From Micromussa lordhowensis (Eukaryota > Cnidaria > Anthozoa > Scleractinia > Lobophylliidae): a stretch of DNA of 64,000 nt. The notes beneath the pieces were generated by a model, which did not search any database, had not been told where the DNA came from, and worked only from the letters and a program-made list of their open reading frames with translations. Where the stretch lies: the NCBI GenBank assembly GCA_964020085.1, contig OZ026603.1, positions 9,694,926 through 9,758,925 of the forward strand. Reading direction: 5' to 3'. The number at the start of each line of letters is the position of its first letter. Positions within the stretch are counted from its first letter, which is position 1. Below are positions 1 through 10,318 of the stretch, piece after piece. The position numbers and the translations under genes were made by a program.

Positions 1-928
1 ATAGTTGATTAAAAGCTCCTTGCGTGGGTGAGCTTTGGAAGATACGTGTATAAAAGCAAATTTATAACCCTTATAAATTTAAGTTAATGTGACTACCAAG
101 ACATATATCACACTGTGTCACATATTATCTGGACAAAGCTCTGGCTGTCACGCTCAAAGGTCATTTCCTTTCACGTGCAAACAACATATCGTGTCCCATT
201 TTTGCCAATCACATGCTAGCATTCATGCACGTAGTTTTCCATATTGATTACGCCAGTTTTTCTTGCCATGTGCTACAAAACTTAACTTTCTCAGTGAAGC
301 CTGCACGAAAAATGTCCCTCCCTCCCTCCCTAACTTTGCTGGGTCCTTGGTGGTATGTAACAGGGTCAAGTTCGTATTCTATTTTCTCTTTATTAAGTCC
401 CTCAATTGTATAGTTGCATGGTTACTGTTGTATTTCAAACCTGTTATTGTTCTCTGGGAGCTTATCAGCTCTGAGTAAGTTGACTGAGCTTTAAAGCACA
501 TCACTTTACGGGTTATTATGCCTATAACTAACCTTAAACAACTGTTCACCCGTGCAGTTATGTTTCCCTGTTAAATTGCTTCCCTGTAGAGCCTGCATAT
601 CTGGGCAACCTCAGTTATCTGCTGTACATTTCTAGCATGTTACAAGTTTTTTACATGTTACACATTAGCTCTCAGTATTGCATCAGGCTACCAAGGCACC
701 ACATTTTATGAGTGCTTTCTCTTTATTACTACTTTTACTGTTATATCCATAATTGTATTGATACTTTGGGTTTTATCTAGAGTTGTTTTTTCCTTGAGAG
801 TTTATCTAAATCATGCTGTCAACTATGTAGATAATAGGTGTAGTTGGAGTGCTCCCATACACCCTTTGCCCCATAGACTTATTTCTTCTATTCTGGGGTA
901 CCGGGTCCCAGTGCTGCGGTATAACATT

Positions 929-942
929 GTTACCATAGCAAC
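929..942. promoter_or_regulatory. RFX X-box-like palindrome
   Basis: The sequence is GTTACCATAGCAAC, close to the RFX-factor X-box consensus (GTTNCCATGGNAAC). The identical 14-mer recurs at 55311-55324. The match is seen; regulatory function is only inference. Confidence 0.3.
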
Positions 943-954
943 TAGGTGAAAATC

Positions 955-1190
955 TTTTAGGATAAGGACCTTTTTCATTGGGGATCTTGGCCCCTTGGAG
1001 AGGATTGGGGGATTATGACCCCTCTCTGGAGAGGATTTACTTCTCCTTCAGCTAACTAGGATAGGATATAAGGACCTCTCTAGCGGGGATTACGACCCCC
1101 GGAGAGGGTTGGAGGATATGTCCCCATCTCTGGAGAGGATTGACCTCTCCTTCAGTCTTAGCACCCTACTTGGATAGGGTTAGTTTTTAG
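955..1190. repeat. Imperfect minisatellite-like repeat
   Basis: Two to three imperfect copies of a GGGGATTA-GACCCC-TCTGGAGAGGATT block followed by a CTTCTCCTTCAG / TAGGATAGG block occur in tandem. They are direct repeats with substitutions and no coding signal. Confidence 0.55.
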
Positions 1191-1642
1191 ACTTGACCTG
1201 TGCGATCATTTATTCTAGAGCACTTGTTCCCCAACTCCCTTGTCTCTGTGTAAGTTTTACTGTTATTGGGTTGGGAGTAGTAATGTAACATAACATGTGT
1301 CATGTGTGACAATGTAATTCATAATTAACTTTAGGGAGCTCAGTCACAGAAGTTTGCGTTATTTTTGCCACGTACCAAAATACCCTTGAATTGATGGAAA
1401 CCTGAGAGTATGAGATTACTAAGATCGAATTTGAAAAATACAAAAGACATAATAATAACCATGAAGAAACAAGGATGGTTGCGGATGGAGAAGACAAACG
1501 TCGAATTTGAAATATTTAGGCCTAGCTTTCCAAGATGGGCAAACAGTGACGTAGCTCCCTTAAATGGAAGTGTAAAACTCATTTGATCACTTGGGTGTGG
1601 CAGGAAATAAGCTTTAACCATTTTTACCTTTCAATATATTAT

Positions 1643-2695
1643 TCAACACTGCGTCTGACTAGATTTCGCTTGATCTGGTGTCGACTCATCTTGTTCTTGT
1701 ACCGATGTGTTTACAACATGAACAGAATTTGCAAAACGGAAAGGGAACAAATTAAGTCTACGCAGAGCTTGGCGAAAATTACTAGTAAAAGAAAATAGAA
1801 TTACTGGATTGATTGCCGTGCTTAGCGATGGAAACACAAAATAAGTAAAACCCAAAATCAACTTGCACCTGTCTTCGTAAGAAAGTTCAGGTAACGCGAC
1901 TTTTAGGATAAAATACACACAAAAAAAAGAATAGGTAACGAAATACGCAATAACAATGGATTTGAATATTTTCATTACGTTTTGGTTCTGTCTAGTTCTG
2001 TTTTTTTGAAGGCTACTGGATCTTGTATTGGTGTGCGGTTGCACTCTTCTTTTCAAAGAGCGCATGATGCGGAGATAAAGAACGATAATAATAATCAATG
2101 GTGTGACAGTAAAAAGCATTAGGCCAGTTATATAGTAGATCGTGCTCGCCAACTCATTCCACGCAAATCTACAGAATGTTTCCCCACCGACTTTTCTTAC
2201 TCTGGAATGGTAAGGTGCCAGGAAACAATACGCAGTTGATATCAACCATGTGGAAAACAGTAACGCTGCCCTTAATTTGGATGTAATCAGCGTTGCTTTC
2301 AAAGGAAATACGATAGCGATGAATCTGTCAACAGCAATCAACACCAAGCTTAAGATGGACACTATGGTTGATGCCAGTCTGAAAAAAATTCCCACTTGGC
2401 ATGCAGCAGTTGCCAGAGGTTCTTGGAGAAGACTTCCACCGCTTGTTATGATCTCATCAGTGAGGTACAGCGGCCAGATTGTAACACTAGCTATAAGATC
2501 TGACGCCGCCATGTTGACGTAGTAGAAGTTGGTGCTAGTCCTAAGATTGGGTATTTTGTAGACTATGAAGATCACCAAAATGTTTCCTATAAAACCTGCT
2601 ACGCTGATTAGAGCCATGACGGTTGTAAAGAAAACAGAAACGGCATAGGGGCAGGACGCAGAACCAGAAGGATCGGTGTGAGTGAAGTTGTTCAT
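1643..2695 (-). CDS. Class A (rhodopsin-family) GPCR, receptor 1
   Basis: Intron-less 350-residue seven-transmembrane receptor expected in the plasma membrane, coupling to G proteins; ligand unknown. The start is taken at the ATG of MNNFT (2693-2695) because the frame upstream opens only with GTG and the paralogs begin MNQST, MDNST and MNNST. Landmarks: N38 in TM1 (IGN), D66 in TM2, C99 and C175 for the TM3-ECL2 disulfide, D123-R124-F125 (DRF instead of DRY), W150 in TM4, P199 in TM5, N296-P297 in TM7. TM6 (about 244-265, after KIFKSIV) lacks the usual CWxP, and NPxxY is NPVIL. An N-x-T sequon lies at N3. This is the most divergent member in the C-tail (DEST near 337, ending in Cys). A possible 3' splice site ending GGTGTAG lies about 40 bp upstream of the ATG on the minus strand. 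Confidence 0.9.
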   Translation of the reverse strand: MNNFTHTDPSGSASCPYAVSVFFTTVMALISVAGFIGNILVIFIVYKIPNLRTSTNFYYVNMAASDLIASVTIWPLYLTDEIITSGGSLLQEPLATAACQVGIFFRLASTIVSILSLVLIAVDRFIAIVFPLKATLITSKLRAALLFSTWLISTAYCFLAPYHSRVRKVGGETFCRFAWNELASTIYYITGLMLFTVTPLIIIIVLYLRIMRSLKRRVQPHTNTRSSSLQKNRTRQNQNVMKIFKSIVIAYFVTYSFFCVYFILKVALPELSYEDRCKLILGFTYFVFPSLSTAINPVILFSFTSNFRQALRRLNLFPFRFANSVHVVNTSVQEQDESTPDQAKSSQTQC

Positions 2696-3793
2696 GATGA
2701 TGGTCTTCTTCACCTTCTCAGTTTTGGTTCAGCTACACCACAGTGAATAAGAACAATAATATTTTTAAATATAGGATATCTTTTGCGGCTTCGAATGTGG
2801 CATTAAACAATCTGTTTGCTCTTTTGAACAAAATACACACGAACAAAAAACTCCTTGTTGGCTTGATTATTTTAATTAAAGAATGGTTTACAAAGATTAA
2901 AAGAAAGTCAACGAAGACCTTTTTACGTACCTTTGTGTAGACCAAATGCTTGGGTTTCGCTCGTAAACCGTTTGCCTTCGATTATGTAATCAGTAAACAG
3001 TTTCGTGGCGATGGGAAAAAGCATTTGTTCAGTATCTTAAACCTTTCTGAAGGTGGAAGATATGATATGTTGGTCAGGCTGATATAAAGGTGTTTACATC
3101 AAGCCAAAATATACTTACAATCTACGAATCAGCACTTGGCAAACAGTACTGCGTGATCTCGGAGTCCTTATAATTCGTGTTATCAAACACAGCTGTTGCT
3201 CGTTTAAAATTCTAGAAGCATTACATTAAATTTTGAATATAACTCAGATTGAAATGCCCTGTCGGAAAATTATTGAAACAAGCTTTGGATTTGGAACTTA
3301 CAGCAGACACGAGTCAAGAGAAACCTTATAATTGATTATAACTGAGAGTGACGGGAAATTTCAGTTAATACTGAGAAGGCGCTTCCTGTACCAAATCACT
3401 TGAAGGCATAGAACAGCAGCTTGCAAATTGTGCACCTTAGGAAAATCAGTGTAAACAGTAAGAGCTTTTGTAGCATATACCATTGTTCACCTTCAGAAAA
3501 CCAACAGTTAATACAAATTTTTACCTCATGCAAACTGCATCAATGTCTAACGTTTAGAAATTAAAACGAGGAATTAATTGCGAAGCGTTTTTTCGCGCCG
3601 TAATGCAGTCATGATATTGATCAGTCAGGCTTTGGCTTTTAACACTTGATGTTATAGTCAGGAAAGTAATCTTATTACTGAGATGTTTTATTTCTGGGTC
3701 TTACGTTGAATAAAATTAAAAGAGAGAGAAAGAAAGAAAAGATGTACTTGATCGAACCATGATTTGAAAACTTGTTTATGTCCCATATTTTTG
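2696..3793. other. 5' flank of receptor 1
   Basis: No protein gene recognised. On the minus strand an AAAG|GTACGT donor-like site lies at about 2924-2933, consistent with a non-coding 5' exon spliced to the receptor exon. The stretch near 3130-3160 weakly resembles the cassettes upstream of the other receptors (cassette motif GCAAACAGTA-TGCGTGATCT). An AG-rich run lies at 3720-3742. Confidence 0.4.
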
Positions 3794-3807
3794 CGGTGGC
3801 CCACAAG

Positions 3808-4105
3808 TGCACACCGAATTCACTCACACTGAATTCAAATCACTCACACCGAATTTAAATCACACACCCCGAATTTAAATTACTCTTCTTCCACACCAAA
3901 TTTCGCAACACCCACGCTAAATTTGACAACGCTCACACCAAAATGTAATCTTCACACTAAATTTAATATCGCCACATTCCCCCCAAATTCAAATATTCCC
4001 ATCAAATTGAAATCTTCACATCAAATTCGAATCTTCACATCAAATTCAAATCTTGACACCGAATTCAAATTTCACATCAAATTGAAATTTTCAACTTTCC
4101 GGTCA
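3808..4105 (+). repeat. Left subterminal tandem repeats
   Basis: About a dozen degenerate copies of a 17-20-bp unit, best seen as ACTCACACCGAATTTAAATC. Inner copies drift to TTCACATCAAATTCAAATC. The array is the inverted counterpart of 9935-10300. Confidence 0.85.
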
Positions 4106-4202
4106 GCAGTGCCGGGTGTCGCCTAAACATGCTCAAGTCATGAAGTCACGCTTCAGTTGCCGCCATTTTTAGACCGCTCTGTTCCAGGAGAATTTGTTAG
4201 CC

Positions 4203-5224
4203 ATGTTTTGTCCTTTTTGTGGTTTGCAATCCTCTGAAAATGCCAATTTCTGTTCTAGCTGTGGAAAAGGTGAGCCCTTGAATCCTACTGCTTCGCTCTT
4301 TATTTTGCAAACACGAATGTAAAGGTTTGGGGCCATGTGATCGACTTACAAGTTCCAAAAACAGGGTTGGCCAGTGTTTTTTGAGTAAACTTTTCTTATA
4401 CAGGGATGTTTTAAGTTGGACCTATACAATATGTTTGTGCTGACATATGGCTATAAAGTATACTCGATCGATTTTTAGCTGAGACCTCAAAATCGGTTTT
4501 ATCTTTAATCTAGAGCTTGTAGTTTCCCTTTGCTGTGTAAAATGTAAAATTATTTTTCTGTTGGGTATGAGTTTGCTTGTACATCCGAGGGTGAAGATCT
4601 TTATTTAATAAGTATAATCATGGACAAAACTGTCGAGACACTGTTGAGACCACAAAAGAATTGGGTAACACCACTTGCATTATCTAGCCGTACTTCATTG
4701 CCTTCTGTATTTCAGTACCTCCCGCATTTCAATGATTTTAATTTTAACACAGTCAGGTGAATTTCAAATAACATAAAACAACACTGAACAGGGGGCAGGG
4801 GAGTGAACTGTTTTTTTTGTGTGCTTGTAAGTGGAGGAAGACAAAAAGTGTGCAATATCTCTTTGTCTCAACCAGCTCTGTTCATAATTGTAGACATAAG
4901 CAAGCGACCAAAAAATCAAAAACAGTATACCTACTGCATGTTTGACAGGTAATAATAACTTGTTTTAGTTGTAGTTTTTCTACTTATAGGCTTACTAGAT
5001 AGCTATATTGACTGAAGTTTATTGTTTTAATAGAAATAACCAACAGGAAAGTAAGTTCAAGCAAAACCTCTGTTGGGACTCCCAGTGTTGTACCAGCGCC
5101 AGGTAAGCCTTTAACAGAAACTTGTAACCAATCAAAAACCGTCAAATCCTTTGAACAGTTCAAAGCAGCTAAGGGACAACAGTGGGCATCAAGGGTTAAG
5201 GGTGCTCCTTTTCCTCTGTTCTAG
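4203..5224 (+). pseudogene. Zinc-ribbon transposon gene, decayed (accessory gene)
   Basis: The first exon starts at the ATG at 4203 and encodes a zinc ribbon with two Cys pairs (CPFC and CSSCGK), ending at a good donor AAAAG|GTGAGC near 4268. A second block after TTTTAATAG at about 5033 continues in phase (EITNRKVSSS, then TPSVVPAPG) and can be read on to a SFEQFKAAKG motif, then stops at TAG 5222-5224. From memory, a Cys-rich N-terminus followed by SFxxFxxxK is found in the HECT-ligase-like partner gene of coral rve-type transposons. The downstream frame at 5230-5507 is acidic and Ser-rich and I do not recognise it. No HECT domain follows, so the gene appears truncated. Function in transposition is unknown. 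Confidence 0.5.
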
Positions 5225-5646
5225 TGATGACTGTCATAGGGCAGATGACAAAACGGAATGCAGTGGCAGTGATGATTCTGAAGAAGTTATAACAAAAAAA
5301 GTTAAATTCTCATTGCATTCACCACGAGCTACAGAAAATAGTTTAGAGAATGACCAAGGTTTTGCTGAACTTGAAAGTGAGATGGGTGATAAGTGTGACA
5401 AGTTGGCAGGTCAGTCATACTTCAAATCGAACAAGATGAGCAACTTACCAAAGAGCTACAGAACCAAGTCAATGAAGAAGATTTACTGGAGAGATAAAGG
5501 TGACTGAGTTTCACTGTCCCCATCCAAAGTCCTTTCGTTGTGGCAATACCTTTAATTTGGAATTGGTTTCGTTACCGAACTTACTATAATTCTTGCGGTT
5601 TTTGCTTTTGAACAATCGCACAATAAACTACGAGGATCCGCCATAC

Positions 5647-5886
5647 TTACCTTTTAATTTCATGTAAACCACTGACTATTTTTGAAAGTTTCTTCAGCTT
5701 GCTAATGAATGAAATCATGGATCCCCATGTGGAACTTTGAGACCACATGTAGTGCTTGTAATGTCCATAATATTTGGCTCTCTTCGAGTTGGATATCTTG
5801 CGGTTTTTCCATTTAAAGATGCTTGAATTTCCCGAAAACTTCTCATCTTTGTCTGTACGGTTTACATAATTGCTCACACCAAACAC
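5647..5886 (-). other. Possible exon of unknown gene
   Basis: An open minus-strand stretch rich in Lys, Ser and Tyr ends at a consensus donor (AAAAG|GTAAGT at about 5643-5653) and has no ATG at its left limit, so it would be an internal exon. I recognise no domain. It lies inside the transposon interval and may be an unrelated captured or random frame. Confidence 0.2.
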
Positions 5887-8708
5887 TCAACGTACGCGAG
5901 CTGTTTTCTCCGCCGCAAGTGTGCTTTTCATAACTAAACTTAACCGCCATTTTGAATATGCTTTGAAGCTATCCTCCAGGCTTCTTTTAGCAAGTTTTTG
6001 AACGAGATAGAGCCTGGGACTTGGATTCCCTTGGGGGTTTCGTACTGCGTGACATATCAGTCACCGATCGAAAATGATTCTCGATCTGATTTACGGCTAC
6101 TCAAAACCACTTGGAAAAACTTCCTATTAAAGAAATCGAAAGGGAGAAAACAAGAGAGTATCGGTAGAGTTTTTAAAAAGCTTCTTTTAGTGAAATCATC
6201 GTAGAAATGAAATAATTATTTCGATTAACCTTTATGTTTTCGGCTCAAAGTTTGCTTGCCGGCAACGGCGCCAGTGTGACTTGTTTACGAGAAAGCCGTT
6301 AGCCAATCACAACATTGAATGTAGCGACCTATGTAACGCCACTCGTGGTTCGGAATTTCTGGCTATGTAGAGCTTGCGCGAGGGAAATAACTTTTACCAG
6401 TGCTCATATGAGTACTAATGAGGAATTTCGTCGCGTTTTTATGATAGCTCATTGCAAAGGACAAGCTTTTGGAAGGCCATAGATATAGGGTATGCATCAA
6501 AATGTTTATGGTACACATGCAGAACTTGTATCACCTGATAAACCAAAACCTTATTCGGCTTAAGACCACATTTTTATGTGATAATGTTCTGCTTTATAGA
6601 AAGCGGATAATCAAGCCCAGCAAACCAGTGGCTTTGCCAATTTGCTGTGCATTTACAGTATCCCAACAAACGTTCTTTGAAAGAAAATTCGACAGGAAAT
6701 GCAAGATATTTTTCTTAATCTTGCTTCTTCTAATTAGACGCCATTGGATTGTAATATACTTATTGTGAGTCGTGCGGCAAGCTTAAGTAGAGTAAGTATA
6801 AGTAGAGTAAGTAGGAAGTATAGTGTAAGTTGAAATGTAAGTTTATAATATTAGTACTGTAAGTAGTGAAGTGTTCTGTAAATGAAATTGCATTATGAAC
6901 AGGTGAAAAAATGTTTACTCAGGAGATATTCTAACTAAGATACACTGAAAAGCAAAAACGTAGTGAAACTAGTAAAAGTGGTGGCATGCTGCTGGAAACA
7001 TCATTAATATGGTGTATATTAGTTATAGTAACTTTGTGGCATGTGTGTATTTCCTAAGACGCAACTCACTGTTTTAAATGAGGTCCAGTGGTATTAGTTC
7101 ATATTTTAACATTGCTTCACATTTGGAAGTTTCATGTTTAGTTAGCCAATCTGCTTTTTGTTTCCTTGATATTTCATGCTTTGAGAGCTTTGGGTGACAC
7201 CTGTTCTACACTTTTATAAACATCAACTTGGGATCTTTCTTGGATGCTTAATTTAGTTTTACACCTGTGTGCATGTACTTGCATATACTGTTTAAGTAAG
7301 GCGGTTCCACAGAAAGTCTTGTTAACTGAACATTGGAGTAGAAAAGTTTGTCCCCAAGATTTCTGCTGTAAATGTGGCTAGGGAGAATACGTCTACCGGC
7401 TCTCAGTTGTTAAGTATTTGGATAAAGAGTTGTTAAGGAGCACATTTTTGTTTAGCCCCATCATGTAGATAAAACCATAAAAAAACATTTAAAATGTATT
7501 AGACTTTTTGAAGTTTTGAATTCTTCTCTTTTGTATAACTTTATCAAAATTATGAAATGTTCTTATTAAAGTTACCCTTTGTATTGCTGCAACAAGTCAT
7601 CCACTAGTACGTTGCATCCTCCCCCAAAACCTATTCTCAAAGACTGGTAAAGATAAAATCACCAGCTGATTTGTTTTGCAACTAGGGAATGTGAAGTGGG
7701 TTACCATTTGTGTTGATATGTCTTCTAACTGGCTACAACCTTTAAGTTTATAATGGAAGCAGCCTAACCTACAAGCTTTTTACTACATGAACATAAGACA
7801 CGAATAATAATTTTAAGCGGTGCTTCATGTATCCTGTGCTCTGTTTGTTGGGCAACAAAAAAAAACACAAATCTGCAACCTCGGGTTTTGAATTTCTAGC
7901 TATCTGATTGGCTCTTAAACCTCAGTTATTGATATGGAAAATAGCCAGCTATGTTTTTACAATTTCCATTGCTCACCGCTTCATCGCACAGTGTTTACAA
8001 TTTATAACTCAAAGTTATTACGTAGAAAAGCATTTACATTTACTCTTACCTGTAAATACTACATAAACAGGAACATTTTTCACAGCATTGACAAGACAAT
8101 TACGTAAAAGATGTGAAAACGAACAAACTTGTCCAGAAAATAAACGTAGTTTCGCCATTAAGAGGGATTGCACCTTGATGCAAGTTTGTGGAATAATTGG
8201 CAAGTAAACAAGCCATGAGCTGGTGTAATAAGGGCTACAAGCAAGGGGCTCAGCCCCTAAAAAACTGAAGATATGGATTGAAACAGTCATACATGTAGCT
8301 GTCCACCTTTAAGCAAAGGCTCATAGCCACCTCTTCTAAATGAACTTACACTACCCTCAATTCAACAATTATGAAATTCTGAAATTGTCAAGCAAAAATG
8401 AAAGCAACACAGGCTCAACAGATAGGTGGGAAAGTAAAAACAAAGGTAAAATAGATTTGATACCGCAATTCACGCGGTATCTCCAGAGACAAGTATGCAA
8501 ACAAATGCTTAACGGTAGTTGATTAATGTACACAGTCCCTGCCCATGACCCCAGCCAAGTTTCAAATCCATACAATTAATACGTCAATTGCTCAATGTAA
8601 CAATTGAATCTTTGATCGGGTTGAAGACATTAAAATGTAATTGCAACAAGTATTCCATATTTTTCCCTTTTCACTGTTTGTATCCCTTTCAATGAGCTTA
8701 TAGTCAAG

Positions 8709-9867
8709 TCAAGATCCACCTTCAGCAAACTCAGTATGGCGACCGTAAAGAGCCAGTGCTTCCCTCCAATCACCAGGAGGAGTTAATTCTGCAGTATCAA
8801 CCACATAATTAAAATATTCTTGAAAATCATTATGGCATTGATCAGAAGTAACATTATTCTCTAAAACAGAGCGGCATTGCTCCTCAGTGACAGGTGCTTA
8901 AAATCTTGGGCTAAATGCAATTCAGGTAGGTGGAAGAGCTCATCTGGCCTGCCAGAGTCTGTTTCATGTCGTGACTTGCGGATCAAATGGGTATTCCAAT
9001 GATCCTTCGGCACCGTGTTTAGATCTTTGAAGAAGTTTATCCACCATGTTGCCCTACTCCGTCGATAAAATGACCAACATGCTTTTATTCTTTGATTATG
9101 TGGTGAAGAACCATATATGTGACTTTCTATGTCAGCCATAAAGTAGCATTGTGCAGCGGCTAATAAACCATTTGCGGTTCCACAGTCAGTTCTGACTTTT
9201 GTAGGACAGCCTCCATTTTCTGTTACCACGGATAAGTATGACCTCGCCACAATCACTGGGTCGTTGTTTGTTCGTGTTACCCTTAATCACAGCACTTTAC
9301 GACTGAAGCCATCGATGCAAGCATGAATAGGAAATCCACAAGGTTTGAGTTTGTCATAGCCGTCTGTATGCCAACAAAAGTTTGGACCTGGGTTGACATA
9401 GGTGTGCCTTTGTAGTCGGTGTTTACGCTCATCTCACAACCATCGGGATCCATCTCTCTTAGCAATACTGTTTCAACCGACTGTCTTGAAATAGTGAAAC
9501 CCTTGGGACGAAATTTGTGCCAAACGCTTCTATAATCAGATAAACAACCGGGCCCAAGCTCTTGCGGTATTCTCGTTCTAACTTCTGTTTCATATAAAAA
9601 GGGCAACTCCTGCGACGCAGACCAAGCGACTTGTATCTGTTCTTTAAAGTTCTAAGAGTCATTTCTATTCCATAAAACTTGGAACAAAAGAATGACATCG
9701 CATTCGTATCCTTGCTTGAAATAATATTTTATCAAAAGCTCCTCCTTATTAAGTGCTTTGCCACAAAAGAAGCAGAAGTTGTCACTTGGGGAAATAGTTT
9801 CAAAACAAAACTCACAGGTATGGTAAGAGCTATTTCGTTTCCCGACGCATAGCTCGCCATATTGCAC
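8709..9867 (-). pseudogene. rve/DDE integrase-like transposase, frameshifted
   Basis: Decayed transposase of the 6.5-kb element. Reading leftwards it shows an N-terminal zinc ribbon (CEFC...CFFCGK, 9800-9860), a helix-turn-helix-like block (KYYFKQGYECDV, then MTLRTLKNRYKSLGLRRR), a linker (DYRSVWHKF, DPDGCE), and an integrase core with HTDGYDKL, DGFSRK, RTDCGTANG and GSSPHNQRIK...WWINFFKDL. The C-terminus (RKSRHETDSGRPDEL, then YFNYV...LALYGRH) ends at TGA 8709-8711. The parts lie in different frames. I count shifts near 9690, 9600, 9430, 9270 and 8890, plus an in-frame TGA near 9284. The family's catalytic Glu in NQRIE is Lys here, so the enzyme would be dead even if read through. Family membership is from remembered coral and fish proteins. 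Confidence 0.75.
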
Positions 9868-9934
9868 TCATCTGCTGATGCGGACTACGGGTATGTCATT
9901 TGCTGAGCTCAGCCGCTGACCAATCTGCGATTCA

Positions 9935-10300
9935 TTTGGTGTTCAACTTTGATTTGGTGTGAAAATTTGAATTTGGTGTGAAGATTTCGATTTGATGTGA
10001 AGATTCGAATTCGGTGTGAATGATTTTAATTCGGTATGAACATTTTAAATTTGGTGTAAAGATTTCAATTTGATACGAAGATTAAAAGTCGGTATCGAAA
10101 TTTGAATTTGGTGTGGGTACTTTGAATTCGATACGAGTAATTTGAATTCCGTGTAAGTGATTTCAATTCGGTGTGAGTAATTTGAATTCGGTGTGAATGA
10201 TTTCAATTCGGTGTGAGTGATTTGAATTCGGTGTGAATGATTTCAATTCGGTGTGAGTGATTTGAATTCGGCGTGAGTGATTTTAATTCGGTGTGAGTGA
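9935..10300 (-). repeat. Right subterminal tandem repeats
   Basis: Roughly 18 copies of a 20-bp unit, GAGTGATTTGAATTCGGTGT. They are most regular at 10140-10300 and degenerate inward. The array is the inverted complement of the one at 3808-4105. Confidence 0.9.
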
Positions 10301-10318
10301 CTTTCTTGTGGGCCACCG

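Larger units (their letters stand above)
1..1642. other. Intergenic, no gene recognised
   Basis: I see no convincing coding exon here. The region holds the minisatellite-like repeats at about 955-1190 and an RFX-like X-box at 929-942, listed separately. The short open frames have no recognisable motif. This is the 3' flank of the minus-strand receptor that starts at 2695. Confidence 0.5.
3794..10318. mobile_element. 6.5-kb DNA transposon with inverted 20-bp repeat arrays (decayed)
   Basis: The outer ends match as an inverted 14-mer: CGGTGGCCCACAAG at 3794-3807 and its complement at 10305-10318. Immediately inside each end is an array of a ~20-bp AT-rich unit (core CACACCGAATTCAAAT on the left, its complement on the right). 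Next inwards, on opposite strands, two decayed genes each open with a CxxC...CxxC zinc ribbon: one reading right from 4203, one reading left from 9867 that encodes an rve-type integrase. From memory, coral and fish transposons of this class pair such an integrase with a HECT-ligase-like gene; no HECT part is visible here. I could not define a clean target duplication. Interior 5508-8708 otherwise shows no coherent gene, only AAGTA-rich low-complexity sequence at 6783-6875 and an orphan exon-like frame at 5647-5880 (minus). Confidence 0.7.

Noticed and set aside
2250..2522. Plus-strand open frame within receptor 1
   Set aside because: Antisense shadow, also seen in receptors 2, 4 and 5 at the same place because TM2-TM4 codons are conserved.
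9935..10300. CRISPR-like regular repeats
   Set aside because: Units are directly tandem with no unique spacers, and they mirror the array at the other end of a eukaryotic transposon.
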